Origin: Prinsepia uniflora
Taxonomy: Eukaryota > Streptophyta > Magnoliopsida > Rosales > Rosaceae
Assembly (NCBI GenBank): GCA_032719365.1
Contig: CM064862.1
Coordinates: forward strand, 88,338,503-88,402,502
Direction of reading: 5' to 3'
DNA: 64,000 nucleotides
In this document: in pieces, positions 1-12,246 of the stretch
Position numbering within the stretch: the first letter of the stretch is position 1
Layout: every line of letters begins with the position of its first letter
Notes under the pieces: generated by a model
The model's input: only the letters and a program-made list of their open reading frames with translations
Told to the model about the DNA's origin: nothing
The model's database searches: none
Program-made: the position numbers and the translations under genes

Positions 1-189
1 CCTTGTGCATGCTTGCATGCGCGTTTAAGCCATGTTTTTATGTGTTTGTTAACGAAAAAAATTGATGGATTCCATTAAAATATCACGCACCCCACAAACA
101 ACATACATAAAGTCATTAGTGCTAATAGTAGCTTTGTTTTTTCAGGCTATCGGTGTACTCCAACCGCATTGCTTCCATCCTATTTTTGC

Positions 190-1139
190 TACTAGTGGAA
201 GGAATATTCTGTATTCGGAGAAAATGATAATCATTCCTATTGACGTGTTTACTAATCATATAAAATTAAGACATTAATGAGTTTAATTTTCATTGTATTG
301 TTTATTAATATCTATGAATTGAAAGAAAAAACTAACTTAATTATTATATTGCCCTTATACAAAAAGAAAAGAGTAACATTTTATTAATATGTATTCTGGT
401 ACAACATAAATTATTAAAGACCACTATTCTGTAAACACTAGTATATATCAACACAAGACTTCCATCATATACTGGATGATCGAATTTTTAATATTAAATA
501 TATTTTTTTTGGCCAAATTTTAGCAAATATACCTATTTAGCAAACAAGATTCGAGTCCATGGTTCACATACTTGACATCATTAAAAAAAATTAGCCATTA
601 ATAACAAGTCCAAAGTATCATATATCTTTTTTATGATTATTCCTTAATAAAATCGGAGAAAATATGCATAATTTTTTTGTAGTATTATCGAAAACTCATT
701 GATAAATATTGTAAACCATTTTTTTAATCGTTGATGAGGTGACCTAGAAAATAAGGATTGATTCACATGAGAAAATTATTATTTAGAACTATTATAATTA
801 ATACCTCTAAACTATGTTTTAAATATTTTTAAAATGATTTTTTTGGGTTATTTAGAATTCTTTTAAATTTGTAGGGTATTTCAATAAAAAAAAAAATCAT
901 ATATGAAAGGAGATAATGAGAATCATTAACACCTTCTCCCTAATTAATCTCATTAATCCAAAATAGGTAATGGGATTACCTATTTTGAATGAGCCCCACC
1001 ACATATTTATTGATTAACTATTTGCAAGTAAACACATAAGTATTAGATAATGAGAATTATTCCCTTTGATTTTATTCCCATTATTGGTAAGTACACACGT
1101 CCTTTGCTACTAGTGGAAGGAATATTATGTGTTCGGTTG
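190..1139. repeat. Pair of about 33-bp direct repeats, about 0.9 kb apart
   Basis: GCTACTAGTGGAAGGAATAT followed by TCTGTATTCGG near 188-220 recurs near 1107-1138 with two substitutions. The enclosed segment is AT-rich and non-coding. Confidence 0.75.
959..989. repeat. Perfect hairpin
   Basis: CAAAATAGGTAAT, then GGG, then ATTACCTATTTTG: 13-bp perfect arms with a 3-base loop. The flanking ATAATGAGAAT (near 914 and 1047) occurs twice in direct orientation. This may be the core of a small decayed MITE. Confidence 0.65.
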
Positions 1140-1939
1140 CAAATTACCACTTCCTAATTTAACTTGAACTTGAAAAGAATTTCCAAATTAATCGAAAAAG
1201 ATCAAAGTTGTTAGAATTTATAGAAAGAGCACTGTTATTTGAACATACTAAATTGATTATATTTAGTGATATACTTGATGTGTCAATCAATGAATAGTGA
1301 GATAGATACACTAACTGATTTAATTTATTAACATTACATCATTCATTAATTGTTATATATATATATATCAAATGTGTCAATAAATATGGTCAATTTAATC
1401 TATCTAAATAATATTATTCGATCATATAGAAATAGAAGGTTCCAACAATATTATTAACCTATATATGTTAATATTTGTGTCCATGAATCTGGCTGTGGCA
1501 AGTGGTAATAATGGCAGCTCTGCAGAATGTGAAGGGGACAAGAACAAAGAGATAAACTTGCGTATGACTCTATGTCTTGCCAGACCTCAGCTAGAGTTTA
1601 ATTTCTGGTTTTTCTGGATTTCAACTCTGCTACGAGACTTCAATTCCAGTAGGGCAGCCGGTCAATGAAATAAACAATTTAGCAAATTAAATAAAAAACC
1701 AAATTCTGATCCAAGAAATATTAGAAAAATGATGGGATTCATGCATGCCATTTGATGAAACAAATTTATTTGCACGATGTGAGATAGTAGCAGATGGAGG
1801 AACAACGGCAAGAATTTCTGATCTTTCAAATGCTTTCAATTTCTGTTACTGAATAATACATTTGATCCATATATAATAAGCGTTTTATAACGAAAAAAGT
1901 TTCAATGTGAATTTATTGTTATTGATACAATAAATGGAC

Positions 1940-2520
1940 CAACTTAGACTCACCTCGCTGAGTTCTTTTAGCCGCTCTCCTCGTGGTGATGAGGCCTGTA
2001 AAGAGAAGGTAAGAGTATCGGTATGGTGCCGGCCTAACAGTCTCCGATGTTTAAGTAAGTTTGAATGTCGAGAGTACTGTCGTAATTTAGGCATTGTAAG
2101 GGCAATATTGTCATTATTTTTGTAGGGGGAGATGCCCTTATATTTATACTAGTATTGAATGTTATAAGTGGAATAGTTCGATGTGAGATAAATATCCTTA
2201 CTTCTAGAGCCGACACGTGTCCTCGCGATCCTGAGTCGCATTTTCTATTTTACTTGGTTGATCGAGGTAGGAGTAGATCGATCAGATTGGCCGGCCTAAT
2301 GATTATGTGTGCCATTGTCTTAGATTGAGCTGGTTGGGCATATTTGTTTGGTTGTCATGGATGTTGGTGTCTTTGTCCAAGGGTGAGGTAGTGGGACGTG
2401 TCTGTTTGCCCGAGGGCTTGGTGTATCTTTTGCGGGACTGTTTAACTTTAGTCAGGTTACCAAATTAGGTACGAATAACTCACACTTGTCATTCCGACTT
2501 TGTCTTATAAATTAATGTAC
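1940..2520. repeat. Possible decayed LTR fragment
   Basis: This patch is more GC-rich than its surroundings. It contains CTCCGATGTTTAAGTAAG and a TTATATTTATACT run, a combination I associate with the R/U3 region of plant Ty3/gypsy (Tat/Ogre-like) LTRs. No termini, primer site or target duplication are visible, so the call rests on resemblance only. Confidence 0.3.
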
Positions 2521-3966
2521 ATTAAACTTGACTCATTTTACACAAAATTCATAATTCAAACGTAAATTTATACAAAAGTTTTTTTTTTAAAGAGTTTTGT
2601 TAATTTTTTGGTATTCCAAAACCCTAATTCTAAGAAAACCTGACATTTTCCCTAATTTATTACTTTCATTTCCCAATGCTGACTTGAAATTTTGTTCGTT
2701 GTAAAGTCCCATATTTTGCTACATATAAATTTCAGACAGATTTATAGCAGCTGTTGGTACCTCAAGCTGTCCTATTTATTACGTACACATCTTCCGACGA
2801 AAATGAGAATTCAAACTTAAATACAAGAAGTCAAATACGTATGAATTTCAGTATAAATGATCTAATATACGTATGCTTAAATCCCATATCATTGATCATG
2901 ATCGATTTGATACTTTCATTCCTGATAAAACTCTGTAAATTAAAAAAAAATGGCATCTGGATGATGAAGTTGGGAGGTGGCATGATGTGCTGCATCAGAA
3001 CTCACCTTACTGCAGTGCATAATCGATCAGAAGCACTCACCTTACGGTTATGGTAAAGCCTGCCCACCACTCTGCCCTGTGCTATAATTACCAAATGCCC
3101 CCTTATCGACACGTGTTCACGCGTCATTGGATGGCCGTATCAAAAATGAGCTTTCTTCACTGATTATGGATGTTGAAGAATCACATAAAAAAGTTGCATA
3201 GTTAGTCGCCTCATCGGTGGTCACATATGGCTCGCTCTTGCACCAAACGAGATGTGACATCTGTCCCTGTTGCATACTAATCGCATGACTCATACCCAAT
3301 AATCCACCCACATTTTTTTACTGTCTACTTTTTTCTCCTTTCAATTTAATTTGTTTGGGCATGAACACTTATCTGTTTTTTCTTGCATGGTCTCTCAAAG
3401 TTGAAACAAAACAAGAGAACCCCTTTCACTTTGTCTGTCCCAAAATAAAGCAAGACATTTCGATCTCATGGGGGTTGAAAGTAAATTTGTTCCAAGATCG
3501 ACCACATTAAACACAACTTTTAAGTCTTAACTACCAATTCATGAGTTTAATCAAAGTGATTATTGCTTATTTTTTTTGGTAATTGTCCTCGTAGACTTTT
3601 TTCACACATAGAAAAAGACTAAAGTTGTTAGGCTCCATCCAAAAAGGCTTCTATTTAGACTGCAATATAATCAATCCTTTCTTCTTTCTTATTTTTCTTG
3701 GAGGGAAAATTTGGATTAGAGAAAATGATTAAGAACATCATGCTTTTAGATTGCTTATTTTGACTGTGTTTTCAGGGTTGTTTACTTCAAATTACTTTTT
3801 ATAAACAATAGTTTTGAATCCCACCTCCAAAAGATAGGGCTTTTTTAATTTATTTATTTTTCATCTTTTTTAAAAGATTCTCATTATCAAAGAGAAAATC
3901 CCAAAATGGAAAGGCTTTACCATTCTTACTAAAAACAGTCATGCCCCACTATCATATGTTGACTCT

Positions 3967-3976
<10 letters not shown>

Positions 3977-3997
<21 letters not shown>

Positions 3998-4003
3998 GGG
4001 GGG
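3977..4003. repeat. G27 homopolymer after a T-run
   Basis: About twelve T are followed by 27 uninterrupted G. Long poly-G runs are rare in plant DNA and prone to sequencing error. Confidence 0.9.
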
Positions 4004-4784
4004 ACTGAATGTTGCCTCTAATACGGTATTTTTTTTTTTTTCAGATTATACAGTGCCTTTCTCAATTTTCTTTTTCTCTCATTTTACTTTATACTTGTAA
4101 TATTAAATTTTTTATTTTTATTTTAAATATATATTTGTAATATCCATATGCCATAAAAATATTCTTTTAAAATAATTCCTATACATGTACAATATAATTC
4201 CTTTAAAAATATTATTAATCAACATTAATTAACTAGTTATTCTCTTTTTTTATATACATGAACAATTTTACTCACGTATGTGTACTGTTTTTTTTTTGGG
4301 TAAAAAATGAGTGTTATTTTGTATTAAAAATATTATATATTAGAAATATAATTTATAAATGCTATATAAATAATGACACTCTTAGTTTATTTGAAAAATC
4401 CCTCCAAACTTCGTGAGCAACTTGCATGATGGACGTCATTATTAATTGTTTTTTCATACAACATGCACGACGTCGATCGGTGTAATTGTGTGCTGTTGGC
4501 ATTGGCCGGTTTGGCACCATCTTTTTTTTTTTTTTTTGAGTTTTTGAAAAACATTATTAAGATGGTTACTAAAATCTCATGATTAAAAACAAACCCTAAA
4601 TCACGACCTCTAACCAGCATGAAATTTCTTTCGTATAAATGTTTTTAAGAGAGTTATCTAATAAACATTATAGATTTTATTCAGGACAAATAGTATGAAT
4701 ATAAACAAACCTAGCTCGCAGTTTAATTAATTTTCTCCATGAGTATATATGACTGTATGAGTATGACTGATCGATTGGTGGGTG

Positions 4785-4834
4785 TAATGGTATATTTATC
4801 TTTACCTTGTAATGGTATATTTATCTTTACCTTT
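4785..4834. repeat. 24-25-bp tandem duplication
   Basis: GTAATGGTATATTTATCTTT plus ACCTT occurs twice back to back, virtually identical, so the duplication looks recent. Confidence 0.8.
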
Positions 4835-5555
4835 TCATTCTCAGGATGAGATTTGATAAAATGTGTCAATAAATTATAGATGGATGGTCGTCACGTCTTT
4901 TTCCAAAGTAACTACGTATATATATTTAGCTAGGGCAGCCCTACCTACATAGGTCCATTCACTATTCATCCATGTTACAGAAACCAACACATTAGTATAT
5001 CATCGATCACTTACATACATAGATATGTGTTTCCTACTAGCTTGGAAACATCTTCCATTTTTTATTCCTTTTGATGATATACCTCATCGAAAGAAAAATG
5101 AATATGTTCTTACGCATTATTAATCACAACTAAACAACTGTATATTAACAATGGACATCGCTAATGAAATTTGAAGATTAAAGTGGAAATGTTTTTTTGG
5201 AATATATATAAGAGTCGACAATAATAGAACCAGATCGAGTGATAGTGTACTGTGACGACTCGGAAGTACATTCTGGTGCAAGATATATAAAGGAAGATAG
5301 GGATCTTCCAAAATGTTTGTCAATGAGTGCTTCACACCTTCTACAAGAAACCAAATGCTTTCACTTTCACCTTCAATTAAGTATTCGTCCTCTCTCGGCT
5401 CATCAGATCAAAAAAGACAAACCCCTTAAAACTTCAATAGTACGTACAGCTTTATATATATCATACGTACGTGGCCCTTTATCTCTCTCACAGTCTCACT
5501 GCATGCTACCCAGCTAGCTAGCTAGCTGCGTCTGACCAAAGGCAAACCCAGCACC

Positions 5556-5557
<2 letters not shown>

Positions 5558-5596
<39 letters not shown>

Positions 5597-5600
5597 ATAT
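5558..5600. repeat. (AT)n/(GT)n microsatellite
   Basis: About sixteen AT dinucleotides lead into a short GTGTGT tract. Confidence 0.9.
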
Positions 5601-5794
5601 TATGCGCCTCCTTCATAGACAGATACGTGTCGATCACATATATATTGGCCGTGATCTTCACTATTATTGAATCACGTTGATCAGTATTATTTTGGCCCTT
5701 TAATTATATATATATATATATATGCTTCCTGAAAATGAAGAGAAGGCATGTATTAAATGTCATGATATATGAACACGTTTTTCATTGAAAGGCA

Positions 5795-6289
5795 TTTTAG
5801 TTGAAATGCACCCATAACTGCAACTTTAATTTTATTTTGAACTTAAAACGCTCATTTATTTTTCTTACCATCTAAAATCCACCCTTCATATAAAAATGTG
5901 CACCAACTCCATTAATTTCATCAAATAATCATCAATATTAGGGACAGTTTTGTCATCTCAAGGCATGAGATTATAATTCGAGCAATAAATACATATGACA
6001 CGGCAAATTGAAACGGACATGTAAATTATGATAGGTTATGAATGGTTTCAAATTTGTTCATGTCTATCTCAATTTACCGAGTCATGTGTATTTAGTACCT
6101 CATTCATAATCTTGTGACTTGAGATGACAAAATTACCCTTGTTATTAACGATAATGATTACATGTAGTTAATGGAATTGGTACAAATTTTTGTATGAAGG
6201 GTGAGTTTTGAGTGATAAGTGAGACAAACAGATATTTTAGGTGCAAAATGAGATTAAAGTTACATTTTTTTGGAGCATTTCAACTAAAA
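5795..6289. mobile_element. Fold-back MITE with long inverted repeats
   Basis: Two arms of about 210 bp form an imperfect inverted repeat. The left arm (from 5795) starts TTTTAGTTGAAATGC and contains ACCCTTCATA, CTCCATTAA and TTTGTCATCTCAAG. The right arm (to 6289) carries the reverse complements of the same blocks in reverse order, ending GCATTTCAACTAAAA. The loop between them is about 60 bp. There is no coding sequence. The structure fits a MITE with long TIRs, possibly Mutator-derived, but I could not fix a clean target-site duplication. Confidence 0.7.
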
Positions 6290-6463
6290 AACATACTTTT
6301 ATTCTATATTCGATGAATAAGTGTCGGTACTACAGTCTTACTCCGTCTAAGGTTAGGATTTTCAGGGTTTTTTTTTCTTCATCCACTATCATATTGATCA
6401 TGGGTTAGGGTTTTGAGGGTAGTTATATTTTACAAGTTGCAATATTCTCATATTGAGATCTAT

Positions 6464-6993
6464 TGACAATCAGAGCTTCAGAACATCCATGATGATCCAA
6501 ATGCAATTGTAAGAGCAAATCGAGTAGTCTTATCCGTGTTCGAATCGGGATTAGCATGTGAGGTATATATTTCAATTACTTCTTTCTAGTTCTTTATGAA
6601 AAATGGATTGAAATTGGTTTGATGTTTGCTGCAAAAACTATTGCACACTATATATTTGTGAAAATGACTATTAACTTTTTCTTAGAGGGAATTGTATGGA
6701 ATTCTTCTATGATTTGATCCTCATTGATTGAATTGAATTGAATGCATAACATGAGTAGATGAACGGTTAGAGGCGCTGTCATTGTGTTGACAATGCACTG
6801 ATTACATTATGACACATCTCTTAGCCAGGAAGCTATGCACACTAACTCTACTTGCCTTTTAAGTAATCCACATCATCTAAAATCTGTTTTGAACCCATGG
6901 CTGATATCACAGCTCATGATCACTCTCACAACTTCATGCCACCTTACTATCTTAGTTAGTGTACTCAAGATGTAGATAGCTTATGAGCCAACA
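6464..6993 (-). repeat. 3' LTR of Ty1/copia element 1
   Basis: On the minus strand the LTR begins TGTTGGCTCATAAG at 6993 and ends near 6464. It aligns by eye with the 5' LTR at about 46405-46839 (shared blocks include AGCTCATGATCACTCTC, AACTTCATGCCACC and GATGATCCRAA). A short purine tract (AGAGGTGAG) sits just upstream on the minus strand at 6994-7002, as expected of a polypurine tract. The left boundary is approximate because the terminal dinucleotide is degraded. Confidence 0.7.
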
Positions 6994-7763
6994 CTCACCT
7001 CTAAGTATTTACTTGACACTAAGTATTCCTCGAAGATAGGAGAACATGTCCTTAGCTAGTGCCATAATGAAGACATTAGCTAGTTGTTCTACTGACCTAC
7101 AATAAAACAAGTCGATTTCTCTAACTTGTATAGTTTCTCTCATGAAGTGAAATCACTTATTGATATGTTTAGACTTATGATAAAACACAGGGTTCTTTGA
7201 CATAGCAGTGGTTGAGGTATTGTCACATATGATAGGAGTAAGTCTAGTTTGCTCCTCTCCAAATTTTTCTAGAACAGCCCTTAACCGTTTGGCATGTGTA
7301 ATTTCTTTTGAAGCACTCACATACTCTGCCTCTGCAGTAGATATTACCACATTATGTTATTTCACTAATGCCATAAGAACACTCAACTTTCAAATGAGAA
7401 AGCATACCCTGAGGTAGTTCTCATGTCATCCAGACTCATACTCTAATCTAAATCACAATATTCTAAAAGGGCAGCTTGTTTCCCTTTCTGATATTGTATT
7501 CTATAAGAAATGGTAATTTGAATGTACCTCAAAACTCTTTTTGATATGCCATAGTGCTTCTTAGAGGGGTTATTCATATATCTAGACAGTAAACTATCAT
7601 TAAACATAATATATGGCCTAGTAGAAGTTAATACAGCAAAATACAAACATAATATATGACATAGTGCTTCTAGGTACCTTCATTTGCAGCCTGCAATTCA
7701 TCACTTATATATAAAGATATAGTCTTTAGTTTGAATAACTCTCATATCTAGGAAATGATGTAG
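6994..7763 (-). pseudogene. Ty1/copia pol remnant: end of RT and RNase H
   Basis: Minus-strand remnant of a copia polyprotein. Near the right end the frame reads FDLGLLHHFLDMRVIQTKD (end of the reverse transcriptase). Then come LLSRYMNNPSKKHYGISKRV (7443-7646) and, in another stretch, STAEAEYVSASKE and IICDNTSTTAMSKNP (7153-7350) from RNase H. Stops and frame changes between the blocks show it is dead. The frame breaks at 7763. The adjacent upstream part of the same reverse transcriptase lies at 23532-23695, so about 15.8 kb of younger elements now splits this gene. Its 3' LTR follows at 6464-6993. Confidence 0.8.
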
Positions 7764-8094
7764 TAGTCCCAAGTCAAACATGAACATGACCAAACTGCCC
7801 CTACATGAAAAATTACCAAAATGCCCCTCAACTTCTGAACGTCGTAACTTTCACCTCGTATGTCGGAATTGGACGTGCCGCCTATCTATGAACTCGTGAC
7901 GTCCCGAACTACGTCACAGTCATCGGCCAAAGTTCATTTGACTGGCCAAATCAAAAGTCAACATTTCGCCCATTCTAGGGGCAAAACCGTCATTTCGCAC
8001 CGTCCGTCCAAAATTACCCAACTAATCACTCATTACTTCCACTAATTCGTCATTAATCACTAATCTAATTCCGGTTTTCGGGACGGATCGTTAT
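7764..8094 (-). repeat. Truncated gypsy LTR end
   Basis: Homologous to the last 330 bp (plus-strand sense) of the solo LTRs at 8248-14292 and 9194-12246. It shares ACGTGCCGCCTATCTATGAA, CGTGACGTCCCGAACTACG and the terminal GGACGGATCGTTATA. The rest of the LTR is missing and it abuts the copia pol frame directly, with no target duplication, so it is a deletion product. Confidence 0.75.
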
Positions 8095-8242
8095 AGTGGT
8101 TTAGGTAGTGGCGAGATCACTGGCGACGAAATGTTGATCGCCTGATACGCGATGGGGTGTGCTGCATGTCGGCTTAGGGACGGAGTGGATGGCATGTTTG
8201 GCACTAGCTATGATCGATAGTCGGTTGGCCTTTAGGGTCAGA
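8095..8242. other. Unclassified GC-rich segment, left flank of the nested solo LTRs
   Basis: Continues after the solo LTR at 14298. There is no open frame or family motif that I recognise. It is probably non-coding interior of an older retroelement, since it lies between an LTR end and LTR fragments. Confidence 0.4.
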
Positions 8243-9193
8243 TGGAGTGACACGACCCATCCCAATCCCCCCGGGATTACCATGGAATGTGACGTGCTCC
8301 CGTCTGACAAGAGGCGCCAGACAAGGGATAACCGATTGCCATTGCCCAAACGGGCTTCCAGAGTGCGTAAGGATCGATGGAGGAGGTGTGCGATGCTCAA
8401 GTCTCTGCTGCAGTCGTATCCGGAATCAACCTGAAGGGCATTGAAAACAAAGCTGTGAGTGGACGAAAATAAACAAGTCTGTTTAAAACATTTATAAGAC
8501 ATTTATGCCCCTCAGTAAAATCATATGCATGCACCAAAACCAATAATCCCATATTTATTTAGAAATAACCAATAGGGCCTTAGCCCGGAAACCAAAGCAT
8601 AGTTTCAATTTCCAAAAGTAAATCCAAGAGTTATTTCATAAATCCAGTAATATGAACCATAAGGCATATAAACCATAACCATTATTTTAGCCACTGCACT
8701 ATACACTCCAATCCGACATCCCTGATGTCTGACGTCCCTGACGTCAATAAGGTCACAATCACAAGGCTACGCGTGCCACTCGGGTCTCAATTTTCGAGTT
8801 CAATCCCCGAACCCCGTTCGGGTACAGCATCCCCGATGCTTAGCGTCATAGACGCTGGACGTACTAGACGTCCGTCACCTCTCCGGGGTACCTCATCCGG
8901 AGGAGACAATATAATATGGAAGGATTTATACAGTGCAGTACTAAATACATTTTATTGATATCCACATGCAAAACATATAGGTATACATAGATAAAATCCG
9001 AACCGATCGTTACGTTTCATCAAACGGGTCTCATGCCCAAATACCGTGAAACGTGCCATAACCGAAATATCATCAAAACCATTTATTGATTCCAGCATGT
9101 GAACATATATAAAATGTAAACCAGAAAACATTTATTCAATTCCATTTTAGGGTCCCCGACCCGCAATCGTATGTAGAAATCAACTGGGCCCCT

Positions 9194-12100
9194 TGACAGG
9201 ACCCATCCCAATCCCCCCGGGATTACCGTGGAATGTGCCCTGCTCCCGTCCAACAAGGGGTGTCAGACAAGGGATAACCAAGAGCCACTGCCCAACGGGG
9301 CATCCAGAGTGCGCAAGGATCGATGGAGGAGGTGTGCAATGTCCCAGTCCCTGCTGCAATCGCATCCGTAATCAACCTGAAGGGCATTAAAACCAAAAGC
9401 TGTGAGTGGACAAAAACCAATAAGTTTACCAAATACATTTATAAGACATTTATGCCCTCCAATAAAAACGTATGCATGCCACCAAAAACCAGTAACCAAA
9501 ACGTTTGCTCAACCGAGCCATTAGGGCCTTAGCCCAAAAACCGTTAACCAAAAACCAAGTGTGGGAACTCAGCCCAAAACCATGGAATACCACCACCATA
9601 CATATTAAAACCATGTGGGTCACCACCCACTACCATAAATGAACATTAATTCATTAAAATCACACAATCATAAATCCACCCGGAAAGCCATTTCATTAAT
9701 TCGTATTTTACCATTACCATCACCAGCATCCCTGATGCTAGACGTCCCTGACGTCATGTCTCACGGTTTCATAAGCTACGCGTGCTGCCCAGGGTCTCTC
9801 CGGGTCCATATATCTGACATCCCTGATGTCTGACGTCCCTGACGTCAATCATAGCAATCCTGCTCCTGAGTCATCATACGGTCCGGCTGCTCCGTATAAT
9901 GACCCCTCGCAGGCAATGCACCGTGACTTCCCCAGTGTCCCAGACATCTGGAGGAGACCATCATATATCCTTGTATCCAGATGGTATATGGAAAACAGTT
10001 TTATTAAATCCTTTTATCACATCATTACCATTGGGCCTCATGCCCGATTTTATGAACCACTGGGCCCACGACCCGATAATATAACTCAAATGGGTCTCAG
10101 CCCGATTTCATACCAACTGGGCCCCTGGCCCGATTTCATTAACCAACTGGGCCCCCGGCCCGATTCTCAAATGGACTCCAAGTCCGAAATTTCCAAAACA
10201 AGTGGGCCTCAAGCCCGAGTTCATATTTCCAATTTCAAAACCATTTCATCATATTATTTATTTAACCACAAACACACAAAACCACAAATAAACCGTTAAT
10301 CCCAATATACGTGAAATACGGAAAACACCTCGAAATACGTGCAACATATCCAAAATCAATGCTCACAAATACCATCATAGAAATCATGTATATAAACCAT
10401 ATAACACATTTAAGCATGCATAGGATTTATAAAACCAAAGTCCACTCACAGACCGTTTTAACCGTGTGCCTCGATACGCGTGCCACCGGCCCTCCCGGGC
10501 CACACCACTATCACCGGGACTCCCAATCCTGTCCAAATTACATTAGAGGGTTACTAACCTCATCAGTAACATCCTATCAAAGTCCCGTAATTTTCCCGAA
10601 TTGTTACTTATTTTTAAACTTAATTTAAAACCTTCGGACATCCCGAACAATATCGAGACGGTGTCCGATCGACACGAAACCAATTCCAAAATGTCCGTTA
10701 CATTAAATAGGACAGAAGTCATGTTGACCTCACCTCGAGATTCGCGCCCACGCGCCGTCACGCGCCGCCGTGAGTGGCTGCGCGTGAAACTCACGCGCCT
10801 GCTACAGTGTCACCAGCCCAACCCGTTTGTCTGGTAAACGGGTCCAATTCACCCGCGACACAACCCGGTTCCAATCCTGTCAATTCGATCCTAATTCCTT
10901 CAATTGATCAATCCATTAGCTTCGTTTTAAGTCCAATTATAAGTCTGCAAACTCAATTACACAAATCCTTACCCAAATTCCCACGATTCGATGATGATCC
11001 ACGAAGAACATCCGGTCACTGTTCAATCATGGGATTCCTTCAATCTCGATTGATTTCCCTAAATTGGTTCAACCAGAAGCATCAGTGGACCACGAGGAAC
11101 AATTCCCCCACATCAATTTCGTCGTTTGATCAGTAAATGATCACGACTCAAGTACGAACACCGTCCACTGTGCAACCATGGAGTTTCATCGATCTCAGCC
11201 GGTTTCCTTCAATTGATGATCCCAGAAGCATCGTGGGATCATCAGGAACACAATCCCCACAACAATTGAGTCAATCACAGCCCCAAACTCCACGACTCAG
11301 CCTCGATTTCTTCCTCTGTCACCAAGCTCGATCAGAGCCAAAACGGCATCAATCCTTCTCGTTTTTGATGTGGATCGACTCGTCACAACCTCAGGAAGAT
11401 GTTTGTAACCTCCAATTCGATCATCACAGCCCAATTCCTTCAATTCGAATTTTCCCTCTCATTTTCCCGAAATCAAAAATCCAAAATTCAACACTCTCAC
11501 AACCCCTCGTGTTTCCCCGTTAATTCCCTCATCTTAGTCTCCCATTTTCTCACAAGAACAGCAGAAGAAGGGAGCCAATTCTCCCTAATCTGAATCCCAC
11601 ATTTTGTGCACGGTTTAGGAACAAAGAGGAGAAAATTAGGGGAAATGGTGGATTAGATGATGATGATGTAGTAATGATGATGTTTGGAGGGAAACAAGGA
11701 GCTGGAAACAAGGGATGGGTGACACTTGTCACTCATCCAGGTGTGTAGGGTCAACAGTCACTATTCATTATTATATTATTATTTTAATCCCGGCCTCGGT
11801 TCGTTAGTTCGTTTCCTTGACCATAACGTCGTCGTCGGAACTCCGATTTCGGCATGCCGCCTGTCGTTGGATTCGTATCGACGATACCTACGTAACGGTC
11901 CTTGGCCCTCGTCCATCGGACCTCCCGATCAAAAAGTCAACATTTGGCCCCTAATAAGCCAAATTACCAAAATACCCCTCAACTTCCGAACACCATAACT
12001 TCCTCTACGAATGTCGGAATCGAACGTGCCACCTGTCTATGAACTCGTGACGTCCCGAACTACGTCACGGTCATCGGTCAAAGTCCATTTGACCGCCCGA

Positions 12101-12246
12101 ACAAAAAGTCAACATTTTGCCCACGACCAGGGGCAAAACGGTCATTTTGCACATTTTGTCCGATTCCGCCCTACTAACCACCGTTCAACCTCGCTAATCA
12201 AGATTAGTCACTAAACTAATCCCGGAATTCGGGACGGGTCGTTACA
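9194..12246 (-). mobile_element. Solo gypsy LTR (LTR2) nested in LTR1
   Basis: A 3053-bp LTR starts TGACAGGACCC and ends GGGTCGTTACA on the plus strand. Perfect target duplications CCCCT lie at 9189-9193 and 12247-12251, and removing it restores LTR1 continuity within its GGGCCCCTGGCCCGATTT repeat. No internal domain remains. The interior holds a minisatellite (10030-10220) and the ACGCGCC / GCGCGTG block near 10745-10795 common to all LTRs here. Small open frames inside have no homology and I do not call them genes. Confidence 0.9.
10030..10220. repeat. LTR-internal minisatellite (GGGCCC-GGCCCGATTT units)
   Basis: About six degenerate units of the type AACTGGGCCCCTGGCCCGA, each followed by a variable tail. 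The same unit occurs in LTR1 at 9180-9192 and 12248-12355, so the repeat predates the nesting. Confidence 0.75.

Larger units (their letters stand above)
1..5794. other. AT-rich intergenic region, no convincing gene
   Basis: No reading frame here exceeds about 100 codons with recognisable homology. The short frames (for example at 1465-1668 and 2754-3056) have no domain I can name. The stretch holds homopolymers, microsatellites, small duplications and a possible LTR remnant, listed separately. About 5260-5620 looks promoter-like (several TATATA tracts and CTAGCTAGCTAG repeats), but no downstream gene can be attached to it. Confidence 0.6.

Noticed and set aside
1465..1668. 67-codon frame as a small gene
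   Set aside because: No recognisable motif, no splice or promoter context, and AT-rich surroundings.
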